Shown: positions 14,600 through 26,154, counted from the stretch's first letter. The stretch: 64,000 nt of DNA from Kribbella pratensis (GCF_004366075.1 NZ_SODU01000002.1:62001-126000), one strand, 5' to 3'. A program made the numbers and translations. Notes: generated by a model not told the origin, from the sequence alone.

Positions 14600-17218
14600 C
14601 TAGATGGCGCGCCTGCGGAGGAGACTGGTGGCGCCGACGGCGACCCCGAAGACCGCCAGGCCGGCAAGAAGGCGGATCCAGCTGCGGTCGCCTTCACCGG
14701 TGGCCCCGGCCAGCTTGAGCGAGTACGCCGTTGCGCCGGTCGAACCCTCGGGAGCACCGAACGGCATCGACTCGGTCTTGGCGCGGTCGGCGGCGGCGGA
14801 GAGCAGGCTGTAGCGGCGGCCGAAGTCGCGTGCGGTGTCGGCGCCGTTCTTGGTCAGCACCTTCGCACCTTCCTTCGAGAGTCGGCCGGCGCCGTCAGGG
14901 ATGGCGGGCGCTTGCTCGGTGGCGGTGGTGAGACCGTCCGCCAGCTTGCCCGAACCCTCGGCCGCGGAGCCGATGCCGGTCGCCAGGTCCTTGGAGCCCT
15001 GGGCCAGCTGGTCCGAGCCGGTCTTGGCCTGGCCGACGCCGTCGGCCAACTTGCCCGTACCGCCGGCCAGCAACCCGAGCCCGTTGCCGAGCTGCCCGGT
15101 GCCGTTCGCCAGCACGCCGGCGCCCGCTTTGAGCTTGCCAGTGCCGGTGGACAGCGCACCCGCACCCGTGTCGAGCTGGTCAGCTCCGTCCGACAGCTGG
15201 GTGAGGCCGGCCAGCAGCGTTTTACCACCTGCCTGGATCTGTCCGATGCCACCCTGCAGCCCGTTGACCCCACCACGCAGGGTCTTGTTGGCCGGCGTGT
15301 CCTTGGAGGTGCCGATGCCGCCCTGGACACTGGCAACCACGCCGGACACCAGCTGAGTCACGCCGGCATCCACCGCCGCGAGCCCCTGCACCAGACCAGG
15401 CTCCGAGTCCGGGCAGCCCGAGACCCGGTTGTCGAGCCCGCACTGCAGCTGCGCGATACCTGGTACGGCGCGCTGCGTCAGCCGGCCCTTCAGATAAGCG
15501 AGCGCAGCCTGCAGTTCGGCGGAATCCGGCAGCGGCTTGTCCAGATCGGGCACCGGGTCACCCATCGAGCCCATCCGGGCGATCACCGAGTCGAGGATCA
15601 TCTTCTTGACCGGATTGGTCTCCGGCCCGACGTTCAGCGCCCCGGCCGGCCCGTTCAGCTGCGCGGCAGCGGCGCCATAGCAAGCCTCGTCGTACGTTCC
15701 GGCCGGCTTGCCTTTGCTGACTGCGGTGAGCGCGTCCGCCGCACAGTGCACGCCACCGCGCATCTTGTCGATTCCCGGACCGGCGGCCGCGAGCTGCTTC
15801 TTCAGGCTCTCCAGTCCGCCGAGCAGCGTTCCCTCGGCTCCGACCGAGCCGATCCCCGCGCGGAGCTGCGCCACGCCGTCGTGCAGGGCTTTCGCTTTGA
15901 CGGGCAGTTGGCCGACGCCGCCGTACATCTGACCGAGCCCGTCCTCGACGCTCTTCAGTCCGCCGCTGACCTGGTTCAGGCCGTCGATCAGGGCAGGAGC
16001 TTTGCCGGCGGCCTCGTCCAGGCCGGAGGCGAGTTTGCCGGTGCCGGTCTTCAGCCGCCCGGCACCTGCTGCGAGGTCCTTCGCGCCTTTCTGCAGCTCA
16101 CCCGCGCCCTTGTCCAGCTTGTTCGCACCCTTGGCGGCCTCGCCGGTCTTCGTGCGTAGGAGAGATGCACCTGACTCGAGCTCACCCAGGCCGTCGGCCA
16201 GCCGCGCCGCACCGCCGGAGAGCTTCGTGGCACCAGGAGCGGCCTGGTTGGCGAGGCCTTCGTTCAGGGTCTTCGCGCCGGCGTTCAACTGGAGCAGGCC
16301 GGTCAGCAGCTTCTGAGCGCCGTCCCGCAGCCGGATCAGGTTCGAGTCGAGCGTCGTACCGCCCTCGACCAGGTCGGCGCCCTTCTCCGCGCCGCTCTGG
16401 TAGCCGGACACCGCGGTCTTGAACGATGGGCTTTCCAGCGGGCTGACCGGCAACGCGGTCAGCTCGGCCTCGGGGACGATCGCGTCCCTGACCTCCGCCG
16501 CCCAGCCGAACTCCGCGGTCGCGGCACCGACGGGCGGGAACAGCGTCGCGGTGAAGCTCAGCTTCGTACCGCCCTTGCCGTCGCCGGCCTTGTTCGCCTC
16601 GGCCGAGGTGACATCAGCGAATTCGGGCGGCAGCACAGTCGTCAGCTGACCGACCATCGGAATGACGACGTCGGCCTCCTCGACGACCTGCTTGCCGTAC
16701 CCATCGGTGATCGTCACCGACTCCGTCTTGGCCGAGGTGTTCTCCACGACGTAGTGCGCCTCCAGCCGACCCTTCTTGCCGACGACGTCACTGGGCTTGG
16801 ACAGCTTCTTGCCGTTCAGGGTGTAGGTGACGGCGACCTTGATCGGCAGCTTCTTCTTGTCGAAGTCGCTGACGGTACGAATCCGCTGCTCGCCGTCCAC
16901 CGACAGGTCGACAGCCATCTTGCCGTCCTTGACCGAGAAGCCGCCGAAGCTGTCCAGGTTGCGCAGGCTGTCGGTCGAGACCGGGTTGGCGAGCTTCACC
17001 TTTCCGGTGCCGGCAAAGGCGAGTTGCTCGTAGATGCGGGCGCCTTTGACCTTGCCGCTGGGATCGAGTCTGGCCTGAACAGTCTCGGTGTTGGTGACCG
17101 TGACAGGTCCGGCGGAGAGTGCGCTCGAGGTGGCCAGTGCCTGGGACGTCGACAGGACGAAAGCGGAGGGGACGGCGATGGCGACAGCCAATCCCCGGGT
17201 GATGCGTCGGGCGGTCAC
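14600..17218 (-). CDS. Large secreted heptad-repeat stalk protein with C-terminal membrane anchor, YhgE/EsaA-like (872 aa)
   Basis: Residues 1-30 are a signal peptide. Residues about 35-260 form a beta-rich head (VQARLDPSGKVKGARIYEQL). From about 290 to 800 the chain is dominated by short repeats of the form LxxGAxxLxxGxxxL, for example GAGALSTGTGKLKAGAGVLA, broken by a Cys-containing insert near 500-560. A single transmembrane helix and RRR tail close the protein (LLAGLAVFGVAVGATSLLRR). Such repeats occur in the YhgE/Pip and EsaA/YueB proteins, which form long extracellular rods and serve type VII secretion or as phage receptors; here only one membrane segment is seen, so it is at most a half-version. 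Its start overlaps the stop of the upstream membrane gene. Confidence 0.75.
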   Translation of the reverse strand: MTARRITRGLAVAIAVPSAFVLSTSQALATSSALSAGPVTVTNTETVQARLDPSGKVKGARIYEQLAFAGTGKVKLANPVSTDSLRNLDSFGGFSVKDGKMAVDLSVDGEQRIRTVSDFDKKKLPIKVAVTYTLNGKKLSKPSDVVGKKGRLEAHYVVENTSAKTESVTITDGYGKQVVEEADVVIPMVGQLTTVLPPEFADVTSAEANKAGDGKGGTKLSFTATLFPPVGAATAEFGWAAEVRDAIVPEAELTALPVSPLESPSFKTAVSGYQSGAEKGADLVEGGTTLDSNLIRLRDGAQKLLTGLLQLNAGAKTLNEGLANQAAPGATKLSGGAARLADGLGELESGASLLRTKTGEAAKGANKLDKGAGELQKGAKDLAAGAGRLKTGTGKLASGLDEAAGKAPALIDGLNQVSGGLKSVEDGLGQMYGGVGQLPVKAKALHDGVAQLRAGIGSVGAEGTLLGGLESLKKQLAAAGPGIDKMRGGVHCAADALTAVSKGKPAGTYDEACYGAAAAQLNGPAGALNVGPETNPVKKMILDSVIARMGSMGDPVPDLDKPLPDSAELQAALAYLKGRLTQRAVPGIAQLQCGLDNRVSGCPDSEPGLVQGLAAVDAGVTQLVSGVVASVQGGIGTSKDTPANKTLRGGVNGLQGGIGQIQAGGKTLLAGLTQLSDGADQLDTGAGALSTGTGKLKAGAGVLANGTGQLGNGLGLLAGGTGKLADGVGQAKTGSDQLAQGSKDLATGIGSAAEGSGKLADGLTTATEQAPAIPDGAGRLSKEGAKVLTKNGADTARDFGRRYSLLSAAADRAKTESMPFGAPEGSTGATAYSLKLAGATGEGDRSWIRLLAGLAVFGVAVGATSLLRRRAI

Positions 17219-17814
17219 GCACGGTCTCCTTCGGTCGAGGCAAGCTCACGGGTGTCGTCGGCGGGAACCCAGGTGTCTTCTTCGGCAGGCTCGTCGGGTG
17301 GAAACTCGGAACGCTCAGCGGCCGGCGCCGGTCGCGGCCACTGGAGCGAGGTCGCCAGGAACCCGATCCCGGCCGCCAGCAGTACGCCGGTGGCCGCCGA
17401 CGGCGACTGGGCGAGGAAGGCCGGGCTGTCCGCGGTATAGGTCTCCTCGTACACGGCGACCATCGCGGCCGCACCGAGCAGCAACGTCCACAACGGGATC
17501 CGGTCGGCCGAGCCTGCCGTGAACGCCACGCACACGGCCACCACGGCGACGGCCGCGACGGCCCGGCCGGAGGCCGAGTCCGGCAGATAGAGCGCCCGTA
17601 CGGCGAATCCGAGCCAGGCGACGAACAGCCCGATCAGGAAGCCGGCCGCGCGCAGCGCCGGGGTGCGGTCCTGCACCAGCCCCACCACACCGCCCAGTGC
17701 CCCGCCGACCAGTGCTATGTGCTGCGTATCCAGACCGAGGGCTTCCCCGACCAGACACAACAGACCCGCGACGACGGCCAGCAGTGCACCGGATAACAGG
17801 GTGCTGCGCTGCAT
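17215..17814 (-). CDS. Hypothetical membrane protein upstream of the stalk protein (199 aa)
   Basis: Starts MQRSTLLSGALLAVVAGLLC and has about six hydrophobic spans in 150 residues, then an acidic soluble tail (FPPDEPAEEDTWVPADDTRE). Its stop overlaps the ATG of the stalk gene by four bases, so the two proteins are translationally coupled and probably act together at the membrane. No named family recognised. Confidence 0.78.
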   Translation of the reverse strand: MQRSTLLSGALLAVVAGLLCLVGEALGLDTQHIALVGGALGGVVGLVQDRTPALRAAGFLIGLFVAWLGFAVRALYLPDSASGRAVAAVAVVAVCVAFTAGSADRIPLWTLLLGAAAMVAVYEETYTADSPAFLAQSPSAATGVLLAAGIGFLATSLQWPRPAPAAERSEFPPDEPAEEDTWVPADDTRELASTEGDRA

Positions 17815-17871
17815 TGAGTCCTCCACTCACTGTGGGACTCCGGGGACCCCCCGCCGGAAAATCCAAGTTTC

Positions 17872-17898
17872 AGGTACTTGAACTACTGTTCAGTACCT
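17872..17898. promoter_or_regulatory. Imperfect palindrome upstream of the membrane/stalk operon
   Basis: AGGTACTTGAAC and GTTCAGTACCT face each other around a 4-base loop; the dyad is perfect except for one missing base. It lies 57 bases upstream of the operon start and is a candidate operator. It is not a HAIR element: the half-site and spacing differ. Confidence 0.4.
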
Positions 17899-18009
17899 TG
17901 CTGACGGACGTTCCTACCAAGCAGTAACCACTGGTTTCAAGAGCGGAGAGATACCGACTGCCAACTGCTGGAAGTTCAAGTGTTTGAAGGCATTCGGGGC
18001 CAATGCAAA

Positions 18010-18040
18010 AGCCGGGCCGGTCAGGGAGACCGGCCCGGCT
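18010..18040. terminator. Terminator hairpin downstream of clpB
   Basis: A 13-bp perfect stem, AGCCGGGCCGGTC and its complement, with a 5-base loop, lies 14 bases beyond the clpB stop in the direction of transcription. Confidence 0.85.
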
Positions 18041-18053
18041 CGAGCAGTGATCG

Positions 18054-20633
18054 TCAGGCAGCGACGTCCAGCGCGTCCTTCGACTCGTTGAGGGTTACCT
18101 TGACGGTTTCGCCGTCGCGGATGGTGCCGTTGAGGAGGCCGCGGGCGAGTTCGTCGCCGATCGCGGACTGGACCAGGCGGCGAAGCGGGCGGGCGCCGTA
18201 CACCGGGTCGTACCCGGTCAGCGCCAGCCACTCCATCGCGCCCTCGTCGACGTCCAGCGTGATCCGCCGATCGGTCAGCCGCCGCTGCAGTGCGGCGATC
18301 TGCAGGCCGACGATCTTCGTCAGCTCCTCGGTCCCGAGCGCGTCGAACAGCACGATCTCGTCCAGCCGGTTGATGAACTCCGGCTTGAACGACTGCCGCA
18401 CCACGGCCATCACCTGGTCGCGCTTGGCCTTGTCGTCGAGCGTCAGATCGGCCAGGTACGCCGAACCCAGGTTGCTGGTGAGGATCAGGATCACGTTCCG
18501 GAAGTCGACCGTACGACCTTGGCCGTCGGTCAGCCGGCCGTCGTCCAGCACCTGCAGCAGGATGTCGAAGACCTCGGGGTGCGCCTTCTCCACCTCGTCG
18601 AGCAGGATCACCGAGTACGGCCGGCGGCGTACGGCCTCGGTCAGCTGGCCGCCCTCCTCGTACCCGACGTACCCGGGCGGTGCGCCGACCAGCCGCGCGA
18701 CGCTGTGCTTCTCGCCGTACTCCGACATGTCGATCCGGACCATCGCCCGCTCGTCGTCGAACAGGAAGTCCGCGAGCGCCTTCGCCAGCTCGGTCTTACC
18801 CACACCGGTCGGGCCGAGGAACAGGAACGAACCGGTCGGCCGGTCCGGGTCGGAGATGCCCGCGCGCGCCCGCCGTACGGCGTCGCTCACGGCCTTGACC
18901 GCCTCGCGCTGACCGATCAACCGGCGCCCGAGCTCGTCCTCCATCCGAAGCAGCTTGCCGGTCTCGCCCTCGAGCAGCCGGCCGGTCGGGATGCCGGTCC
19001 ACATCGCGATCACCTCGGCGATCTCGGTCGGCCCGACCTCTTCGTTGACCATCGCTTCGGGGCCTTCGGCGACCTCTTCCTCGGCGTCGGCCTCCTCGAG
19101 CTCCTTGGTCAGCTGCGGAATCTCGCCGTACAGCAGCCGGGACGCGGTCTCCAGGTCCCCGTCGCGCTGGGCGCGCTCGGCCTGGCCGCGCAGCTCGTCG
19201 ATGCGTTCCTTGATCTCGCCGACCCGGTTCAGGCCGGTCTTCTCGCGCTCCCAGCGGGCCTCCAGCGCGCGCAGCTCCTCCTCGCGGTCGGCGAGGTCGG
19301 CGCGCAGCCGCTCCAGCCGTTCCTGCGACGAGGCGTCGTCCTCGCGGGACAGCGCGAGCTCCTCCATCTTCAGCCGGTCGACGGTACGCCGCAGCGAGTC
19401 GATCTCGACCGGGGACGAGTCGATCTCCATCCGCAGCCGGGACGCGGCCTCGTCGACCAGGTCGATCGCCTTGTCGGGCAGCTGCCGACCGGAGATGTAC
19501 CGGTTCGACAGCGTCGCCGCGGCGACCAGCGCGGAGTCGGAGATCGCGACCTTGTGGTGCGCCTCGTAGCGCTCCTTCAGGCCACGCAGGATGGCGATCG
19601 AGTCCTCGACGGACGGCTCGCCGACGAACACCTGCTGGAAGCGGCGCTCCAGGGCGGGGTCCTTCTCGATCCGCGTCCGGTACTCGTCCAGGGTGGTCGC
19701 ACCGATCATCCGCAGCTCACCGCGGGCCAGCATCGGCTTCAGCATGTTGCCGGCGTCCATCGCGCCCTCGCCGGACGCACCGGCGCCGACGACGGTGTGC
19801 AACTCGTCGATGAACGTGATGATCTGACCGTCGGACTCCTTGATCTCGGTCAGCACGGCCTTCAGCCGCTCCTCGAACTCACCGCGGTACTTCGCACCCG
19901 CGACCATCGCGCCGAGGTCCAGGCTGATCAGCCGGCGGCCACGCAGCGACTCGGGCACGTCACCGGCCACGATCCGCTGGGCCAGCCCCTCGACGACGGC
20001 GGTCTTGCCGACGCCGGGCTCACCGATCAGGACCGGGTTGTTCTTGGTACGGCGGGACAGCACCTGGACGACGCGCCGGATCTCGGTGTCCCGGCCGATG
20101 ACCGGGTCGAGCTTGCCGTCCTTCGCGCCCTGTGTCAGGTCGACGCCGTACTTCTCCAGGCTCTTGGTGGTGCCCTCGGCCTCCGGCGAGGTGATCCGGC
20201 GGTTGCCGCGCATCTCGTCGAACGCCTTCAGCAACGCGTCCGGCGTCACGCCGAGCGCGCTCTGCGCGGCTCCCTCGACGGTCGCGAGCGCGATCAGCAG
20301 GTGCTCGGTGGAGACGTACTCGTCCCCGAGCCCGAGGGCCCGCTGCTCCGCCTGGTTCAGCACGTCACCTGTCTTCGGCGACAGGCTCGGCGCCTGCACA
20401 CTGCCACCGCTCGCCTTCGGGAGCCGGCTCAGCTGCTCGGCGGTCTTCCGGCGTACGGCGTCGACGTCCCCGCCGGCCGCTTCGAGCAGGCCGATCGTGG
20501 TGCCCTCGGGCTGCGCGAGCAATCCGGACAGCAGGTGAATCGGTTCCACGGTCGGGTTGCCCGCCGCGGAGGTCTGACGGATCGCGACCGACAGGGTTTC
20601 CCGGGCCAGCGTCGTCAACCGCTGAACGTCCAT
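18054..20633 (-). CDS. clpB: ClpB disaggregase (859 aa)
   Basis: A full-length ClpB. The N-domain has two Clp repeats ([13 protein letters not shown], then [19 protein letters not shown]). AAA-1 contains GEPGVGKT, the coiled-coil middle domain lies around residues 410-530 ([20 protein letters not shown]), and AAA-2 contains GPTGVGKT and LLDEVEKAH. It works with DnaK-DnaJ-GrpE to rescue aggregated protein in the cytoplasm. A HAIR operator lies about 60 bases upstream, placing it under HspR, whose gene is 3 kb away in this window. Confidence 0.97.
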   Translation of the reverse strand: MDVQRLTTLARETLSVAIRQTSAAGNPTVEPIHLLSGLLAQPEGTTIGLLEAAGGDVDAVRRKTAEQLSRLPKASGGSVQAPSLSPKTGDVLNQAEQRALGLGDEYVSTEHLLIALATVEGAAQSALGVTPDALLKAFDEMRGNRRITSPEAEGTTKSLEKYGVDLTQGAKDGKLDPVIGRDTEIRRVVQVLSRRTKNNPVLIGEPGVGKTAVVEGLAQRIVAGDVPESLRGRRLISLDLGAMVAGAKYRGEFEERLKAVLTEIKESDGQIITFIDELHTVVGAGASGEGAMDAGNMLKPMLARGELRMIGATTLDEYRTRIEKDPALERRFQQVFVGEPSVEDSIAILRGLKERYEAHHKVAISDSALVAAATLSNRYISGRQLPDKAIDLVDEAASRLRMEIDSSPVEIDSLRRTVDRLKMEELALSREDDASSQERLERLRADLADREEELRALEARWEREKTGLNRVGEIKERIDELRGQAERAQRDGDLETASRLLYGEIPQLTKELEEADAEEEVAEGPEAMVNEEVGPTEIAEVIAMWTGIPTGRLLEGETGKLLRMEDELGRRLIGQREAVKAVSDAVRRARAGISDPDRPTGSFLFLGPTGVGKTELAKALADFLFDDERAMVRIDMSEYGEKHSVARLVGAPPGYVGYEEGGQLTEAVRRRPYSVILLDEVEKAHPEVFDILLQVLDDGRLTDGQGRTVDFRNVILILTSNLGSAYLADLTLDDKAKRDQVMAVVRQSFKPEFINRLDEIVLFDALGTEELTKIVGLQIAALQRRLTDRRITLDVDEGAMEWLALTGYDPVYGARPLRRLVQSAIGDELARGLLNGTIRDGETVKVTLNESKDALDVAA

Positions 20634-20690
20634 CTGGTTTCCAGCCTTTCAGTTCCAGCAACAACAGTCACTGAGTACAACTTATCCAAA

Positions 20691-20711
20691 CTTGAGTCCA
20701 TTCCACTCAAC
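20691..20711. promoter_or_regulatory. HAIR operator upstream of clpB
   Basis: CTTGAGT at 20691-20697 and ACTCAAC at 20705-20711 are separated by 7 bases, matching the HspR-associated inverted repeat CTTGAGT-N7-ACTCAAG with one mismatch at the end. Confidence 0.9.
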
Positions 20712-20754
20712 TCTGGAAATTCCCAGGGACAAGTCAGGGTCCCGGGGCATGCCT

Positions 20755-20785
20755 GAGGGGTGGCACCGGTGCGGCGCCACCCCTC
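20755..20785. terminator. Terminator hairpin after the GNAT gene
   Basis: A 10-bp perfect stem, GAGGGGTGGC and its complement, with an 11-base loop, begins 11 bases past the stop of the minus-strand GNAT gene and shields the clpB promoter from read-through. Confidence 0.75.
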
Positions 20786-20795
20786 GCAGACAGGT

Positions 20796-21332
20796 TCAGG
20801 CGGTGAACTCCGAGGCGCGGATCCGGTACACCTGCAGATTCAGGTTGTAGTACTTGTCGGTCTCGCCGACCCATTCCATGCCGAGCCGTCGCGCGGTGGC
20901 GATCGCGCGCTTGTTGGCCGGTCGCGCGACGGCGAACAGTTCGTCGACCTCGCCGTCGTCGAACGCCCAGCCCATCAACGCGTGGCTGGCCTCGGTCGCG
21001 TACCCGAAACCCCAGGCGCTCGGCCGCAACTGCCAGCCGATCTCGAGATCCTCCTCGTACGGCGGGAGCAGACGGATCAGCAACGCGCCGACGACCTCAC
21101 CGTCGTCCCGGCGCGTGATCGCCCAGCGGCCCGCGGGTACGACGAAGTTGGGCTGGGCCTCGATCCAGGACTGCAGGATCAGCCGCATGGTCGCGGCATC
21201 CGGCACCTTGTCGATGGCCGGTGACAGCCAGGGCGCCACGTCGGCGGAGCCAAAGATCTCCAGCGCGGCGTCGGCGTCGTCTTCCTCCCAGTCCCGGATC
21301 AGCAGCCGGTCGGTCTCCAGCTTCAGGTTCAC
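20796..21332 (-). CDS. GNAT acetyltransferase, RimJ/RimL type (178 aa)
   Basis: Begins MNLKLETDRLLIRDWEEDDA from a GTG, the standard opening of the Acetyltransf_3 (RimJ/RimL) group. The acetyl-CoA region is IGWQLRPSAWGFGYATEASH and the end has NKRAIATARRLGMEW. A longer open frame reaches upstream to 21476 but would cross a hairpin and has no homology. Substrate may be a protein N-terminus or a small amine. It lies downstream of hspR but beyond two hairpins, so probably is independent. Confidence 0.9.
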   Translation of the reverse strand: MNLKLETDRLLIRDWEEDDADAALEIFGSADVAPWLSPAIDKVPDAATMRLILQSWIEAQPNFVVPAGRWAITRRDDGEVVGALLIRLLPPYEEDLEIGWQLRPSAWGFGYATEASHALMGWAFDDGEVDELFAVARPANKRAIATARRLGMEWVGETDKYYNLNLQVYRIRASEFTA

Positions 21333-21369
21333 CTCGCCAGCGTACGCGCCGGGACACAACAGAAAGCGA

Positions 21370-21405
21370 ACCGCAGGGCGGTCCTGGAACGGACCACCCT
21401 GCGGT
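21370..21405. terminator. Hairpin between hspR and the GNAT gene
   Basis: ACCGCAGGGCGGTCC at 21370-21384 pairs with GGACCACCCTGCGGT at 21391-21405 with a single mismatch. A second stem-loop lies nearer hspR at 21446-21473. Together they probably end the dnaK operon transcript. Confidence 0.65.
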
Positions 21406-21537
21406 GGCCGAAGGGCGCTGGGGGGATAGCGCACCTTCGACTTGCGGAGGCGTCGTGGGGGAACGACGGCCTCCACCGAACCGGAGGCCCCGAGGGGGAT
21501 CAGAACACTCCGGTGCTAGGAGATGTACGGCGGAGGA

Positions 21538-21992
21538 TCAGCGAGGACCGAGTTCCAGGGGCTGGGTGCGGATCCATCGCGTCGTGGTCTGCTGCCGGCC
21601 CATGGCGATCACGTCGCCGGCGGGACCGGCCGAGAAGACCCGGCTGGCGGCAGGGCGCCGGGAGGCGCCGACACCGCGCTGGACTTCGGCCAGCAGCTGG
21701 TTGACCCGCTGACGCAGGTCCTCCACCTCTGACTGTAGCGCGAGAATGTGCCGGATTCCCGCGAGGTTGACGCCCTCTTCCTGGGACAGGTGCTGCACGT
21801 AGCGCAGCCGCGCCACGTCGTACGCCGAGTACCGCCGGCCGCGGCCGGACGCCCGGCTCGGCACTACCAGGCCGAGCCGGTCGTACTGGCGCAACGTCTG
21901 CGGATGCATGCCGGCCAGCTGGGCCGCCACCGAGATCACGTAGATCGGGGTGCGGTCGTCCCAGGTCGGCACCTGGCTGAACGGGATGCCCA

Positions 21993-21996
<4 letters not shown>
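21538..21996 (-). CDS. hspR: HspR, MerR-family heat-shock repressor (152 aa)
   Basis: A MerR-type winged helix: YVISVAAQLAGMHPQTLRQY is the HTH and ASGRGRRYSAYDVARLRYV the wing. A coiled coil follows (ILALQSEVEDLRQRVNQLLA). The protein binds HAIR sites and represses dnaK and clpB operons, using DnaK as co-repressor. The gene is fourth in the dnaK operon; its GTG-ATG start overlaps the dnaJ stop, which fixes it. The C-terminal 40 residues are longer than in many HspR proteins. Confidence 0.96.
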
Positions 21997-23156
<1,160 letters not shown>

Positions 23157-23183
23157 CTGGCGCCTCCCCTCCCGTCGTACCGA

Positions 23184-23879
23184 TTACTCCGCGGACTCGT
23201 CCGCGGCCTTGTCGTCATCAGTGCTCTCCACCGGCGCGTCGGCCTTCGCAGGCTCGCCCGGTAGTTGTTCGGTCGGCTCCGACACGGCCACGCGCGCCGC
23301 CCGCAGGATCCGCTCACCGTGGCGGTAGCCCGGCTGCATGATCATCGTCGCGGTCGGGCCGTCGACCTCGTCGGAGTAGTTGTGCAGCAAGGCCTCGTGG
23401 ATCCGCGGGTCGAAGGGGTCGCCCTTCTCGCCGAACTTCACCAGGCCGAGCTTCTCGGTGACCCGCTCCAGCGACTCGGCGACGGCCTTGAACGCGCCCT
23501 CGAGCTCGCCGGCTTCGCGGGCCCGGCCGACGTCGTCCAGGATCCCGAGCAGCTCGGAGAGCACCGTGCCGATCACCAGCTCGCGGGACGCTTCCCGCTC
23601 CCGGTCCACGCGGCGCTTGTAGTTCACGTACTCGGCCTGCAGTCGCTGCAGGTCCGCCGTACGCTCCGCGAGCGCCTCGGTCAGCAGGGCCTCCTGAGCG
23701 GACGGACCGATCAGGTCGGACGGGTCCCGGGGCGGCTGTCCGCTCGGGGCCTCCGCCGCGGGAGCCGCGGACTGCTCCGCAGGCTCCCGCAGCTTGCCGG
23801 TTTCCGGGTCGATCCGGCGCTTGTCGCGGATGACGGGCTCGCCGTCACCGAACTCGCTGCCAGTCGGTCGATCCGTCAC
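23184..23879 (-). CDS. grpE: GrpE nucleotide-exchange factor (231 aa)
   Basis: The central coiled coil ([20 protein letters not shown]) and the beta-domain with [12 protein letters not shown] and [19 protein letters not shown] are typical GrpE. N- and C-terminal tails are acidic and low complexity, as usual in actinobacteria. It releases ADP from DnaK. Its start overlaps the dnaK stop by four bases. Confidence 0.97.
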   Translation of the reverse strand: MTDRPTGSEFGDGEPVIRDKRRIDPETGKLREPAEQSAAPAAEAPSGQPPRDPSDLIGPSAQEALLTEALAERTADLQRLQAEYVNYKRRVDREREASRELVIGTVLSELLGILDDVGRAREAGELEGAFKAVAESLERVTEKLGLVKFGEKGDPFDPRIHEALLHNYSDEVDGPTATMIMQPGYRHGERILRAARVAVSEPTEQLPGEPAKADAPVESTDDDKAADESAE

Positions 23880-25744
23880 TTGTCCTCCGTCTTGTCCTGC
23901 GGCCGGTCCTCGTCCACGATCTCGGCGTCGACGACGTCGTCGTCGTTGCTGCTGCCGCCGGTCGTGTCCTCGGAGGTGGCGCCGTCGTCGGTGGAACCGC
24001 CGGCGGCCTGGGCGTTCGCGTACATCGCGGCGCCCATCTTCTGGCTGGACTGGGCGAGCTTCTCCGAGGCGGCCTTGACCGCGTCGGCGTCGTCACCCTC
24101 GAGGGCCTTCTTCAGCTCGGCAACGGCGTCCTTGACCTCGGTCTTGACGTCGTCCGGAACCTTGTCCTCGTTCTCCTGCAGGAACTTCTCGGTCTGGTAG
24201 ACGAGGCTCTCCGCCTGGTTGCGGTTCTCCACCGCCTCGCGGCGCTTGCGGTCCTCCTCGGCGTACTGCTCGGCGTCGCGGACCATCTGGTCGATGTCGG
24301 TCTTCGGCAGCGCGGAGCCACCCGTGACCGTCATCCGCTGCTCCTTGCCGGTGGCCAGGTCCTTGGCGTTCACGTGCACGATGCCGTTCGCGTCGATGTC
24401 GAAGGTGACCTCGATCTGCGGCACGTTCCGCGGCGCCGGCGGCAGGCCGGTCAGCTCGAAGTTGCCGAGCGACTTGTTGTCGCGGGCCATCTCGCGCTCG
24501 CCCTGGTAGACCTGGATCATCACCGACGGCTGGTTGTCCTCGGCCGTGGTGAAGATCTCCGAGCCCTTGGTCGGGATCGTGGTGTTGCGCTCGATGATCT
24601 TGGTGAACACGCCGCCCTTGGTCTCGATACCGAGGCTCAGCGGGGTCACGTCGAGCAGCAGGACGTCCTTGACCTCACCCTTCAGCACACCGGCCTGCAG
24701 GGAGGCGCCGACCGCGACGACCTCATCCGGGTTCACGCCCTTGTTCGGGTCCTTGCCGCCGGTGAGCTCCTTGACCAGGTCCGCAACGGCGGGCATCCGG
24801 GTCGAACCACCGACCAGGATGACGTGGTCGATCTTCGACACGTCGATGCCGGCGTCCTTGATGACGGCCTTGAACGGAGCGCGGGCGCGCTCGAGCAGGT
24901 CGTTGGTCATCTTCTGGAACTCTGCCCGGGAGAGCTTCTCCTCCAGGTGCAGCGGGCCGGACTCGGTCAGGCTCAGGTACGGCAGGTGGATCGTGGTCTC
25001 GGCCGCGGCGGACAGCTCGATCTTCGCCTTCTCGGCGGCCTCGGTGAGGCGCTGCATGGCCATCTTGTCGCCGGACAGGTCGGTACCGTTCTTGTTCTTG
25101 AACTGGGTCACCAGCCACTGGACGATCCGGTTGTCCCAGTCGTCACCACCGAGGTGGTTGTCACCGCTGGTCGCCTTCACCTCGAAGACACCGTCGCCGA
25201 TCTCCAGCAGCGAGACGTCGAACGTGCCGCCGCCGAGGTCGAAGACCAGGATGGTCTGCTCGGTGCCCTTGTCCAGGCCGTAGGCGAGCGCGGCCGCGGT
25301 CGGCTCGTTGACGATCCGGTGCACCTTCAGGCCCGCGATCTCGCCGGCCTCCTTGGTCGCCTGGCGCTGCGCGTCGGAGAAGTACGCCGGCACGGTGATG
25401 ACCGCGTCGGTGACCTGCTCCCCGAGGTACGCCTCGGCGTCCCGCTTCAGCTTCTGCAGCACGAACGCGCTGATCTGCTGCGGCGTGAACTTCTTGCCGT
25501 CGATGTCGACGTTCCAGCTCTCGCCCATGTGACGCTTGACGGAGCGGATGGTGCGGTCGACGTTCGTGGTGGCCTGGCGCTTCGCCACCTCGCCGACCAG
25601 GACCTCGCCGTTCTTGGCGAAGGCCACCACCGAGGGCGTCGTGCGCGCTCCCTCGGCGTTGGGGATGACGGTGGGCTCGCCACCTTCCAGTACGGCGATG
25701 ACGGAGTTCGTCGTACCGAGATCGATTCCGACCGCGCGGGCCAT
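23876..25744 (-). CDS. dnaK: DnaK (Hsp70) chaperone (622 aa)
   Basis: Opens [20 protein letters not shown]. Phosphate-loop motifs [17 protein letters not shown] and [10 protein letters not shown] are intact, the linker is [19 protein letters not shown], and the substrate-binding domain and helical lid follow. The C-terminus is acidic and rich in Gly and Asp. First gene of dnaK-grpE-dnaJ-hspR, with two HAIR operators in the leader region. Confidence 0.98.
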   Translation of the reverse strand: MARAVGIDLGTTNSVIAVLEGGEPTVIPNAEGARTTPSVVAFAKNGEVLVGEVAKRQATTNVDRTIRSVKRHMGESWNVDIDGKKFTPQQISAFVLQKLKRDAEAYLGEQVTDAVITVPAYFSDAQRQATKEAGEIAGLKVHRIVNEPTAAALAYGLDKGTEQTILVFDLGGGTFDVSLLEIGDGVFEVKATSGDNHLGGDDWDNRIVQWLVTQFKNKNGTDLSGDKMAMQRLTEAAEKAKIELSAAAETTIHLPYLSLTESGPLHLEEKLSRAEFQKMTNDLLERARAPFKAVIKDAGIDVSKIDHVILVGGSTRMPAVADLVKELTGGKDPNKGVNPDEVVAVGASLQAGVLKGEVKDVLLLDVTPLSLGIETKGGVFTKIIERNTTIPTKGSEIFTTAEDNQPSVMIQVYQGEREMARDNKSLGNFELTGLPPAPRNVPQIEVTFDIDANGIVHVNAKDLATGKEQRMTVTGGSALPKTDIDQMVRDAEQYAEEDRKRREAVENRNQAESLVYQTEKFLQENEDKVPDDVKTEVKDAVAELKKALEGDDADAVKAASEKLAQSSQKMGAAMYANAQAAGGSTDDGATSEDTTGGSSNDDDVVDAEIVDEDRPQDKTEDK

Positions 25745-25798
25745 GCTTTACCTCCACACTGAGTGAGTCCGGGGGACGACCCCCGTAACCCCCGGAAA

Positions 25799-25819
25799 CT
25801 TGAGTGATGCAGACTCAAT
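25799..25819. promoter_or_regulatory. HAIR operator 1 upstream of dnaK
   Basis: CTTGAGT, seven bases, then ACTCAAT: the HspR inverted repeat with one terminal mismatch, 55 bases upstream of the dnaK ATG. Confidence 0.92.
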
Positions 25820-25863
25820 GTTGCCGTTCGTCCGCCTCGGATTCAAATCCGTGACTGAACAAA

Positions 25864-25884
25864 CTTGAGTTCACTGGACTCAAC
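25864..25884. promoter_or_regulatory. HAIR operator 2 upstream of dnaK
   Basis: CTTGAGT, seven bases, then ACTCAAC. It lies 65 bases (about six helical turns) upstream of operator 1, which suggests cooperative HspR binding across the promoter. Confidence 0.92.
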
Positions 25885-26154
25885 ATTGCACGACGGTCAG
25901 GTCATTCCCAAGAGCAGCCCCCGATTTCGGGGTCCGGGCCAGGGTGCGGCCAGGGTCCTGCCTGGTGATCCAGCGCCGTCGCGAGGAGGTGCTCGGTGCG
26001 GTGCATCGGCGTGCGGGGGCGAAGGTCTCGATGCGGAGCATCGTGGCCTTTGCACCCGTGCGGCGAGGTGCCGTGCCGAGTGCCCCGCAGTAGGCGATGG
26101 ATCACCAGGGAGACCCCTCCCGATGCAAACGTTTACCGTGCGATCCTGCTCAGT
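25885..26154. other. Non-coding stretch between the dnaK promoter and a GNAT gene
   Basis: No gene could be supported here. Open frames on both strands are short or Arg/Cys-biased shadows. There is a small dyad, CGATGCGGAGCATCG near 26028, but no tRNA or other RNA structure was recognised. The 3' end should hold the promoter of the GNAT gene. Confidence 0.5.

Noticed and set aside
17872..17898. HAIR element upstream of the stalk operon
   Set aside because: Contains CTTGAAC and a dyad, but the half-site is not CTTGAGT and the spacer is 4, not 7 bases.
25885..26154. tRNA or small structured RNA near the dnaK promoter
   Set aside because: No cloverleaf, no CCA end and only a short dyad could be found by eye.
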